Below are positions 9,530 through 18,634 of a stretch of 64,000 nt of DNA, piece after piece (within the stretch, counting starts at the first letter, position 1; the number at the start of each line of letters is the position of its first letter). The DNA comes from Isoetes taiwanensis (taxonomy: Eukaryota; Streptophyta; Lycopodiopsida; Isoetales; Isoetaceae), in NCBI GenBank assembly GCA_021234155.1, contig JAJEKV010000002.1, positions 36,557,107 to 36,621,106 on the forward strand, given 5' to 3'. A program made the position numbers and the translations under genes. The notes below the pieces were generated by a model, which was not told the DNA's origin, did not search any database, and saw only the letters and a list, made by a program, of their open reading frames with translations.

Positions 9530-11730
9530 GCTACAGGCATGCATCATATTCTTGCTTTTGTTCTCATATGTGGGCGCGAAGCCCTATTGGTCTCCATCAT
9601 TTATACTGCACAAAAACCATTGTTTTGCCTTCAACTCTGATTAGCAAGGGCTTCGTTTTGGGGCCTGTAAATTAGTGCTATACTATGCTCATGGGCCTTT
9701 GGAGCTGGAATCAGGCCCCTGTTTTCAAATTTACATCGTGCTAGAACCCCAGTGAGCAGAGGAAGCCTGCATTGAAATTCACTGTTTGCACTCGACAGCT
9801 ATGGCAAGGAACTGGGTTTCCCTCAGTAAATCACTGATTAGCTTAATTTTTTATGTTCACTATAGTGATGGCGTAAGCTCTATCTAAACTCTAATGGATC
9901 AAAAGCTTAGAGAGTAGACTCCAAATATGTTGAAGCCAATTTGAGAGACGTATTAGGTTTTATGTAAGAAACATCGTTGACTGTATCTAATTTGATAGAA
10001 TAATTGTGCAAGAAAGCATTAATCTTGCCATGGACACCTGTGCTCAAATTATATTTTTTTAATAAAGAAGGCACTCTGAACTCTAATGCAAACCGATCCT
10101 AAATTGCAATGATAGATTGATTCTTCAGGCTATCTTTCCCCCTCGGAGATCGATCTTGCTGAATTCAAAGGTAGAAGAATCACTTCTGACAAAAAAAAAC
10201 ATTAGGGGTAAAACATTAGGAGTAAAACAGGAGAATCTGTGCTGGATCGTCATCTTTTCCTGGCGTACATGTTGGCCGATGGAGGCCGTGTTTGTCGTTG
10301 GCAAGGATTATAAGAATGATCTCAGACCCAGACCAGGCTCCAACTTCATTGTCCTTTGTGGTCCTTAAAATGGTATCCATTATCAATCAAATTTTTCATC
10401 CCTTTGATCGTAGCAGTGGGTATCTTAAGCACAAGCATCTTGGCCGTCGCCGGCACCATAATTTGCTTCGAGAGCAAGCTCCAGAGCAAAAGGGTAAACT
10501 TACTCTTGTTCTCAACCTGGATCAAACATTGATCGATTCTTGTTTTGAGGATATGAATTTTGCAAAGCTTTTGGGGCGATGGGATGGAACCCATTTCGTG
10601 ACCATGAGAAGAACAACTTGGAATTTTACTCGTCCAGAAGCTTTGATTGTATTACCAGGATTTTGGGTCTGCCAAGAATTGCAAACACGACATCTATTCT
10701 CATTGAAAAAAATCAATGGAATTGAAAAAAAATAGCAGTGCCATATCCGAGCTCGGTTCAATCAAACCCAGTAGAATGCTTCACCATTGTCTAAATAATG
10801 GAACAAACTTTTTGATTCATTCTGAAGAAATAGGAAGGCCAAAAGCATAAAAGAAAACAAAGCCCTAGGCCATGAAATGGGAGAAGGATAAATTATGCTC
10901 TCAGCTAGTGAATAGGATCAATCAAAACGATTTACATGAATTTTCTGAATCCAAAACATTGAATTTTTAACCTAAACATGAATTTTTGCCTCAAATTCGG
11001 CAGCAATCGACTTGATAAAGGCCCAGAAATAGGCAAGGCCATACCCAAAGAAGGTAGCTTTTCAGTCTTAGGTCTTAGATTTTTTAATACATTTGGCTTG
11101 GCACCCTGCATTCAAATCAACCATTTGCACTGCAAAATGCTCTATTCTTCCCCAGATATACTTTGCTTCCCACAGTTGAATCTACCTTGCATCCTTAAGA
11201 ATTCAACTCTCTATTTTCATCTGACTAATCTGGAAAGCAGCGGCCCTCAAAGGCTTCGATCTGCAATTTGCCCAGCGAGTTCGATTTGAGAAAAATATCT
11301 TGGGATTCATCAAGTTTGCCAGAGTTTTCTGTCATTAAAGTCGAAAAAACGCATCAACCAGCCGATTACACGAGTGGATTTTTTACCCCGAATCCTTTTC
11401 CTTTCTGGCTTATGTGATCTTCATGCTTCTGTTCTCATCTGTGGGTGCAAAGCCCTATTAAGCCTTTATTTCATCAGCAAGTTTGTCTGCTATCTAATTA
11501 GTTTAGTTACTTGTGTAAAAGTCGATCATTTTACATGGCCTTCTGGGGCTTTTTGCCAATGGAAGCAATCCAAACTCACGACCATCTCTTGAAAGGATTT
11601 GAGAGTTAAGCTCCCTGAGTTTTTTTTCGATAACTAAAGTCTAATGGAATCAAACGCCAGAGCTGATGTAAGAACGAAGACACTCTGTACTCTAATGCAA
11701 TCCGGCCCTAAATTGCAAGCAAACTCTAAT
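9530..11730. repeat. Diverged direct duplication about 1.6-1.9 kb apart
   Basis: Similar blocks occur in the same order at about 9560-10115 and 11420-11730. The first is TGTGGGCGCGAAGCCCTATT versus TGTGGGTGCAAAGCCCTATT. The last is a stretch ending CCTAAATTGCAA (10098 and 11706), preceded by ACTCTAATGCAA in both. Copies are heavily diverged. They could be remnants of a segmental duplication or of old LTRs; a dot plot would settle the extent. Confidence 0.4.
10466..10734 (+). pseudogene. FCP1/CTD-phosphatase-like HAD fragment
   Basis: The frame contains LLREQAPEQKGKLTLVLNLD followed by QTLIDS. This matches the entry to the FCP1-like phosphatase domain, whose hallmark is K-L-x-L-V-L-D-L-D-x-T-L. 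Here the first catalytic Asp is Asn (codon at about 10514) and the residue before Thr is Gln. A short continuation (WDGTHFVTMRR, FTRPEALIVLPGF) has the flavour of the 'kLRPf' strand, and the frame then stops at 10733. The usual domain is several times longer, so this is a truncated or single-exon relic of a nuclear CTD phosphatase-like gene, probably inactive. An exon of a larger gene cannot be ruled out, but I see no convincing partner exons nearby. Confidence 0.45.
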
Positions 11731-12213
11731 CCAAATCTCAAACTAAACTCAAGGAAAAATTACCTCTTTATGCAATGACTTACAGATGGTAGATGGATTT
11801 AGGATCAGACGCTCCAAGCTACTAGATCACTATATTCTCTGCATTTTTTTTAAGCTCACAGATTCAAAATCCAGGGCATCCCATAGTGTCTACAAAGCCT
11901 ATGGCTAAAAACTCAATGCCAGATTCACCAAAAGTTTAATTCTACAAACTGCCTTTCAATTGATTTTTTTTTTTAAACATCGCCTGTGCAGTGCCGTACC
12001 TTAATGTTGGCCATCCATCTTCACAATTATTGCTCCTAGGGTGCATATACATGGAAGTGTTACGGGGCGGGTGGACTTTGCTAGCAGGAGGACGCCGCAC
12101 CTGGATTGTATAGGCGTAGAAGGCAAAAGGCGTATGTGGAAGAAAGATAGATATATCTAATCAATTTCTAGTAATCATATATATAGAAGGATATATCCTG
12201 ATATACATGTAAT
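10740..12213. other. Intergenic stretch without supported genes
   Basis: Short open frames only, several starting with non-ATG codons. It includes the right-hand copy of the diverged duplication noted above. Nothing else is supported. Confidence 0.35.
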
Positions 12214-12605
12214 TACTACTAGTGGCGGAATGTTCCATTATATATCAGCCGTCAGATCCTGGTCGTCCATTTGCTCCCATGCGATCTTGGCCGTCGAATC
12301 TAGTGGCTTCTAGAAACTTCTTGGCTGCCCATTGGTGGCTTCCAGAATGCCTTGAATATTCTAGAACATTCTAGAAGAGAGGTTCTAGAATCTTCTAGAA
12401 TGTTCTAGAATATTCAAGGCATTCTGGAAACCAGGAGGTTCTAGAATCTTCTAGAATATTCAAGGCATTCTGGAAGCCACCAATGGGCCGCCAACAAGTT
12501 TTTAGAAGCCACCAGATTCGACGACCGAGATCGCGTGGGAGCAAATAGACATCCAGGATCTGGCGACTGATATATAATGGAACATTCATGAAGCTACTAG
12601 TAGTA
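12214..12605. repeat. Foldback element with terminal inverted arms
   Basis: The left end TACTACTAGT (12214-12223) is the exact reverse complement of the right end ACTAGTAGTA (12596-12605). Inward, both arms carry matching blocks: ATGTTCCATTATATATCAG, the CGTC...GATC region, a TTCTAGAA-type block, and GCCTTGAATATTCTAGAA. Arms are about 160-170 bp with indels and substitutions, and the centre is a run of TTCTAGAA motifs. No internal gene. Size and shape fit a MITE or foldback element, but no target duplication is clear. Confidence 0.7.
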
Positions 12606-12780
12606 TTAGGATTCTAGAATGTTCTAGAAGGTTCCAGAATTTGTTGAATATTCAGATTCTAGAAGATTCTAGAAGATTTCTAGAAGATTCTAGAAGATTC
12701 GAGAATCTCCTAGAATGTTCTAGAATGTCCTAGCATGTTCTAGAATGTTCTAGAAGGAATGTTTTAGATTGTTCTTGGTA
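12600..12780. repeat. Dense TTCTAGAA array (perfect heat-shock-element geometry)
   Basis: Just right of the foldback element, TTCTAGAA occurs again and again with 2-bp spacers. The 18-mer TTCTAGAATGTTCTAGAA occurs at 12612-12629 and 12738-12755, and also inside the foldback at 12393-12410. This is alternating TTCnnGAAnnTTCnnGAA, the geometry bound by heat-shock factors. About seventeen TTCTAGAA octamers lie in 12.30-12.76 kb. It may be repeat-derived rather than regulatory, since no gene start is adjacent. Confidence 0.65.
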
Positions 12781-15005
12781 GGTGCGATCTGAGCCGTCGG
12801 ATCCAGTGGCCCATCTCATCCGTCCATTCCTGCACAAATATCCCACATGCATTCGTGCAAAAAATAGCTCAATATTCCAGTAGGGGCCTTCGGCATCTGA
12901 TTCCACGCCAATCTGACACCTTTTAGATGCTCATGGTAAGCGCCTCAATGATTATTAGAACTCTCTGAAATGCTAATAGTCCGCATATTGTAGAAATTTG
13001 TAGGTATTCTATACCATGCTCCATTGCTCTTTTCCATCTCTACGTTGTGTCATTTTAGGCTCGTTTATTTGCTGGTATTCTGGCTTCAGGAATTGGCTTA
13101 AGGAAAGATCAAAATTTTGGCTACCTACAAACAAGGCCTATGGCTCATAATATAATTAATATCCACTAATTATCGTCTGTAGCAGCCTGGTGGATCTGGT
13201 GTTCGTTGAAGTAGGAGAGGTTGAAGATATTTTGGAGCAGTGGCTCTTCTAGACTTGAGTTGGATTGTGCACAAAATAAGTCTGTCTCTCAGGCCTGACT
13301 TTCTCTTAAATTTAAGAACTTTATCTGCAAATTCTCAATAACCATTCTGCCAATTTGCCAATAAATCATTCTCATCTTGCTTACGCTAGCTTACTTCTTA
13401 AACTGAATTCTCTCGCAGTAAATTTGCAAGCTAACACATGCTCTTTGATCTTAAATTGATCATATCAGATGGATGCAAGTTTCTAAAAAAACTTAAAACT
13501 GTTGATCTAGCTACTCAGACCGTCTTCTGAACTTTAGCTATTCTGTTTTTCTATTAATTAGAAAAACAATTATGTCAGAAATTCAAACTCCGTTCACGTG
13601 TTCCTGAAAAGTTCAGAGAATGTTGATCTCTTCATCACAAACAAAGATTAGTCCAAGAGAATAACTGCTTTACAGGCTAACTAAATGCATCTATTCTTCA
13701 TAGAAATTGCTAGGTAAATCCATCCATGCTCTAGAATTTCAAAACTAGTTCTAGTTTTTAAAACTGTAAATCTAGATTCCACAGATCCTAGAAAAACTGG
13801 AACCATGCTCTGATACCAATTTGATACGAACCCGTAATCACTAGAAAACCTTTGCAAAAAGAACGTCAAGAAATACTACAGATAAACACAATTAATTTCA
13901 CAGTCCACCCATTCGGGTAAGCTCACCACCCAATCGAGCTGTTCCTGAGCAAGAGACTACAAGAGAAAGACTGAATTTTTGAAAAGGAATGGCTTAGGGT
14001 GAAGTCAATTTAGACACTAGAACTCCGTGACACTAGAACTCCATCTAGCAAGATCTCAAATTTAAGGGAAGAATAATTTATAGAATAGGCTGGTATAGAA
14101 ATGGGTTTCTTCACATAAAAGAGCTGATAGAATCCTCTATCCAGCTATGCACTAAAGAAAGTAGGCAGAATTGTAGAGCTAGATGCAAGTCCTCGATTCC
14201 TTGTATCAGATTCGTCGCCAGCCTCCGGAATTCACGGTTGACGTCGAATTGTTGACGGCAGGTCCACAAACTACTGTAGCATGTGCTAATGTCGTGCAAT
14301 TTTCGCCCGAGACCTGATGTTGTTGTCCGCCTCCCCTTCATGATCTGCTGCCAACCTTTGTAAAAGGTCTTGCCCTTTTTCGTTGAAAGGATTCGATGCT
14401 AAAATAGTTGCCCTTTTATTTCCAAAGGTATTTAAAACCTTATAATAGCTAACTTCTATATTTTATTCTTAACGTCACATGCTAACCATTACAATAACTT
14501 GGCAAATATTGGGTTGAAAAGGTTGGACATAAATTCTACTTTCTTTCTCTTTCTCTTGCCCCACACAACCACTCCCGCGAGCACCACCATATCAATATAC
14601 CTTAGGGGAGTCCAAAGCATCCTAAAGCAGGAAACAGAAGCCATGCTTTTGCGCTGGAGAAGTTAGGTTTTATTGAAGAAGCAAAATGAAGCCAAAAGCC
14701 ATAGCAGTGGATGATGCACAAATTTTCTATAATCTAAAAAGTTATTTTGGATTGCAACATAGAATTAAATCCATAATGGACAAAAATGTAACACTCAATA
14801 GATAATGGTAGCAAGTGAGAGTATACTTTCGGGGTATATTATCGTTTGGGGTGTCTCAAAATTTGTTCTGACCATTGGATTGCAGAATTTTATGGAGAAT
14901 ATTCCATAAGGGCCATTCCCTGCTTAAGAAGATGAGGTCAAACAACCTTTTTTTGACTTGCCCCACAAAATTGACTCTAGAAAAAACAACCATTAATTAA
15001 CACAA
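12781..15005. other. Gene-poor stretch with retroelement traces
   Basis: No supported host gene. A tRNA-iMet-type primer-binding site on the minus strand (13807-13818) points to an old LTR element here, but I could not trace its coding region or LTR ends. Confidence 0.35.
13807..13818 (-). other. Retroelement primer-binding site (tRNA-iMet type)
   Basis: Read on the minus strand this is TGGTATCAGAGC, the standard plant LTR-retrotransposon primer site complementary to initiator tRNA-Met, followed by ATGG. It implies an LTR ending just to the right and an internal region running left. A short minus-strand frame crosses the site (13869-13681) but has no recognisable gag motif. The element is otherwise unrecognisable. 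Confidence 0.4.
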
Positions 15006-15535
15006 CCAACACATAACAACCAACACATAACAACCATTGACATTAACAACCAACACATAACTACCATTGACATTAATTAACACAACCATTGGGTCCAACA
15101 CATTTAAATTAAAATCCCCCTTAAACCCCCTTTGGTTTGGGTGCATATTCACACGGGGTTTGACTCCAGGCAACAAGAGCTGTTGGATAGGCATATTCAC
15201 CCCTTATTCCTTAATCTACACCGTACGTAAAGTTCCTCGTTTGTGGGGTATGCAAGTACAAAATTTGCTATCTTGTATAACAAGATTAAAAAAATACTAT
15301 AAGATTTCAAGCGGAATACTATATGGTGTTGATTTTGTGCGTGCAAAATACAATTATGAGGGCTCTCGGCTGCCCTCGTCACCCCCGTGTGAATATGCAC
15401 CCAAACCAAAGGGGGTTTAAGGGGGATTTTAATTTAAATGTGTTGGACCCAATGGTTGTGTTAATTAATGTCAATGGTAGTTATGTGTTGGTTGTTAATG
15501 TCAATGGTTGTTATGTGTTGGTTGTTATGTGTTGG
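15006..15535. repeat. Perfect 153-bp inverted repeat with a 224-bp loop
   Basis: The segment 15006-15158 and the reverse complement of 15383-15535 match base for base by my reading, from CCAACACATAACAACC to TATTCACACGGGG. The arms contain short internal repeats of CAACACATAACAACCATTGA type. The 224-bp loop has no recognised gene. Perfect identity means the duplication is recent or kept equal by conversion. A transcript through it would fold into a long double-stranded hairpin. Confidence 0.85.
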
Positions 15536-16253
15536 AGAATTTAATTTTTATATGTTGGATGGTAATGGTTTGTGTTGCAAAAATTTTTTTTTGCCCCTTT
15601 TCGGGGCCTTAGGGACGTCCCCGTGACAAAAATTTTAGAATTCAAACCAGAAAAAAACTAGATTTCATTTGAGGCTTTCATCAAATGTAGCTTTTGAATT
15701 TCATCACAATAAAACAAATAGAACATAAGTAAAAGTTACCATAAAGATAGAGCAGATTGATCCCATTATTCTGAAAGTCATAAAGTTTGCAACACCCATA
15801 CACAAACATTTTTCAACCGAATTTAACAAAGACCTTTGGCCTCCATGGATTCTTGTTGAGAAACCAAAGTGGGAAACTTTTCTGCTTGTTAGCACAAGGA
15901 TCTAGAAGCCTTGGAATTTGCTTAATAACTGCCTCAAAATCTAAAAATGCATGGTAATTTTTTGCAAGCTTCATTCGGAATGAGCCATAAAACAATATTC
16001 AACAAATAATCAATCTGATTAATCACCGGTAGGATGTGAAAGCCTACCAAACCCGGCCGAAAAATTGCTGTTTTAGCATAGATAACTTTAACTAAACATA
16101 TCCATATCATACACTATCAAAAAGATCTCGGAGAGAGCTTTCCAACGCAATAAAAATCATCTCAAACAGAGCTATGGATCAAAAGTTATGATAAGAAATG
16201 TATTGCCGGCGGGGAAACTGCACTACATGCGCCCTTCAAGCCCTTCATGTGCC
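15536..16253. other. Spacer with one half-copy of a hairpin-type repeat
   Basis: Around 16090-16200 the sequence AAGATCTCGGAGAGAGCTTT followed by CCAACGC resembles the TTGGAAAG/CTTTCCAA hairpin part of the 6.3-7.2 kb repeat. No coding sequence is supported. Confidence 0.35.
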
Positions 16254-16500
16254 CATTATGCACCACACACACAAAAAGAGGGCTTTTGTTGTGAGCCATT
16301 GGTTGTTGACCATTATGCACCACACGCACAAAAAAAGGGCTTTTGTTGTGAGCCATTGGTTGTTGCCCATTATGCACCACACACACAAAAAGAGGGCTTT
16401 TGTTGTGAGCCATTGGTTGTTGACCATTATGCACCACACGCACAAAAAAAGGGCTTTTATTGTGAGCCATTGGTTGTTGACCATTGGAAAAAAAAGGGCT
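16254..16500. repeat. 57-bp tandem array with 114-bp higher-order period
   Basis: CATTATGCACCACAC starts at 16254, 16311, 16368 and 16425, exactly 57 bp apart, followed by a partial fifth unit from about 16482. Units 1 and 3 read CACACACAAAAAGAG and units 2 and 4 read CACGCACAAAAAAAG, so the array grew as a two-unit block. Because 57 is a multiple of three, long frames stay open on both strands. I treat those as artefacts of the repeat. Confidence 0.9.
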
Positions 16501-17323
16501 AAAATCAATGGCTCAGAAATAATGCACTCTAGATGTACGCATAAGTACATCCATTTGAATACATCACGAAATCATAGGAAAACCTTAGTGAAAAGCGTAC
16601 AAAACACAAAGAAAACCCCCTGTTATTATGCTACATATTGGTAGCAAGTGAATTCGAATAGCACTCAAACTCTAATACAAGAATAGTATGAATAGCAAAC
16701 TGAAGAAAGCATTGGAAATTGAAATAGAGCCCAGAGAAATCCAGCATGGTGCCCACGCTCTTATGGGCATATCAGCGATCCCAATGAATTGACGACTGCT
16801 ATACCCAGGGGCCACAGTCCACTGAAATTGCTAAGGTTAGTATACAAAGGAGAATCATCCTCATGAACTATAATCAACCTCAAACTGCCTGTAATAAAGA
16901 GACATAACAATAGAATCCCTGATAATCCCAGCATCTATAGCCTTCCAGTCTTCTGCAAAACCAGGCCCCAAAAAACCATTTCCAGCTTCCCTCTCTAAAT
17001 TCTCACTTCCCTCTGTAGTATTCTTCCCCTTGCAGCCTTTCTCAAATGGACATGATGCCATAACAAATAAGGGCAATAGCAGACAGAAGAAGAAATGGTT
17101 CTAGCAAACAGCAACCTGAACAACAAATTTCTAGCAAAGCAAAGGGCCAAATAAACGTGCGCCATACCGTTCCGACTAGGTGCAAGACAAAATCCCATAA
17201 ATCTGCTTTGTTCTATGCCTAATCAGGCAATTTATGTGCCTCCTCACAACGTGACTACAACTCCCCTAGATTCCTGCACAAGGAACAACTAAAACCTAAG
17301 ACAAATACAAACCAATATAATAT
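16501..17323. other. Spacer before the ORF1-only retroposon
   Basis: Only short unsupported frames. The 5' boundary of the retroposon starting near 17.3 kb must lie in its right part but leaves no visible target-site duplication. Confidence 0.35.
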
Positions 17324-18077
17324 ATGCCGCCTACACTTCGTGACCAGGTACGACTCATTCATTCTGAGGGAGGAATGACGGCCACATCTATGATTGTGTC
17401 TATTGAGAGATGGACACACTTATTACAGTTAATACATGCCTTCGTTCCAGACCCTAAAGCCCAGTATGCGGGCACAAGTGATGCCTCAGTACAGACACTA
17501 GATACAGCATTACAACCACAGAAGAAACATTGTGTTGAAGTGGAAGTGCAGACATTGGAAAGGGAACATGTTGAGGTGGGCGTACAGACATCTCCACAAT
17601 CCCAAGGGGACCAGGAGTCGCACTGCCGAGCTAGCAGACAGGAGCAGGCTGCCTCAGTATCTTCTGTTACTAGGAGCCTGAACTTGCGTATTATAGGGGT
17701 TGCAGAGGCAGAAGATGATGCCCTTTCTGATATGGATGCTGCTTTGCATTTTTTTCACTGATGTCATGCATGTGAAGGCTGGTGGAGTTGTCTCCGTTAT
17801 TAGGGTGGGAGCGGCAAGACCTGACCGTCCTCGCCATCTTTTGGTTCGGTTTCAAGACACTCTTAGCCGCTTACATGTTCTTCAGCATGGAAACCATCTC
17901 AAAGGGACTAGTTTCTCAGTACAGGAGGACCTCTCCCCTTTTCAATTGTGTAACCGTAAGGAGGAGCTCTGCAAGGTGAGGGCAGCCCGTCTGCAAAAGA
18001 AATGGGCAGTGTACAGGGGAGGCGCATCAATTATTCTAGATCAATGGCCTTCCAATCCTTGGACTGGCTATGTCTAG
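17324..18077 (+). pseudogene. L1 ORF1p-like RNA-binding protein with one frameshift
   Basis: The ATG at 17324 opens a frame that stops at 17761. A second frame covers 17700-18077. The join is at a run of seven T (17749-17755): with six T the two parts would read as one protein of about 250 residues. The N-terminal half has repeated acidic V-E-V-x-V-Q-T motifs. Then LNLRIIGVAEAEDD, PRHLLVRFQD, HLKGTSFSVQEDLSP and RLQKKWAVYRGGA follow the order of the L1 ORF1p RRM and C-terminal domain. Such proteins bind the element RNA in the cytoplasmic RNP. The frameshift may be a real mutation or a homopolymer sequencing error. Confidence 0.6.
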
Positions 18078-18257
18078 ATAATTTTAGAAGCATAAATTTA
18101 CCACTAGCATTAGCATTATCTTATCTTATTCTTGGTAGCCTTTTAATATTTGGTTATTGTGTTTAGTGTTGGGGCCTAGTCCCAAGGTTTTAGATGGGTT
18201 GTTGCCCTTGCATGTGCCGTCCCATAACCCGTTGGGTTCCCGTGGACGTAAAAATTC

Positions 18258-18299
18258 ATCTTATCTTATCTTATCTTATCTTATCTTATCTTATCTTAT
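18258..18299 (+). repeat. (TTATC)n microsatellite tail
   Basis: About eight TTATC units directly follow the LINE-family 3' core. They are the terminal simple repeat of the retroposon and mark its 3' end. Confidence 0.85.
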
Positions 18300-18322
18300 T
18301 TCTTTTCTCGACCATATTTTGG

Positions 18323-18353
18323 GGGTCCAGCATCAGCAACATACGCTGGACCC
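18323..18353. repeat. 9-bp stem hairpin upstream of DRP5B
   Basis: GGGTCCAGC (18323-18331) and GCTGGACCC (18345-18353) are perfect reverse complements around a 13-nt loop. The hairpin lies between the retroposon tail and the DRP5B start. Function unknown. It is not followed by a T run, so it is not a terminator. Confidence 0.6.
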
Positions 18354-18634
18354 ATGCCAATGCTCATTAACAATGATAAATCTTAGCGTATAAAAATGGC
18401 TCTTCAAGTTGGGATTTTATCGATTTAGGATAAAAGTTTTCCAATGAAAAGCAATATGTGGCTATGGCAGCGAATTATTAGTTTAGCAACGAGCAAAAAA
18501 TGCAAAGAGCTTCTTAATTTGGGAATGATGGGTACGGGACAAGGATTAAGCGTATATGTGTGGCTGATTCTCCACCGCCTGGTTTCCCCCCATCAAGCAT
18601 CTGGTCGGGCCCCTCCCTTCCTCGCCGGACTAGA

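Larger units (their letters stand above)
17300..18299 (+). mobile_element. ORF1-only (HAL1-like) LINE-derived retroposon
   Basis: An ORF1 (17324-18077) is followed by only about 180 bp of 3' untranslated sequence and then by the family 3' core CCCGTGGACG-TAAAA (about 18239-18254) and (TTATC)n (about 18258-18298). There is no trace of endonuclease or reverse transcriptase. The tail matches the 3' end of LINE-F (CCCATA...GTTGG...CCGTGGACG), so the element was probably mobilised by that LINE's machinery. The layout parallels mammalian HAL1 elements, which keep ORF1 but have lost ORF2. Confidence 0.65.

Noticed and set aside
16186-16644. Overlapping 94- to 148-codon frames on both strands of the 57-bp array
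   Set aside because: They exist because the repeat unit is a multiple of three. The peptides are just the repeat and have no independent start or domain support.
18560-18634. Extension of the DRP5B frame upstream of 18635 (peptide with SPPPGFPPS)
   Set aside because: The frame is open from a stop at 18515, but it has no ATG. The apparent start at 18560 is GTG, so I keep the ATG at 18635 unless cDNA shows an upstream exon.
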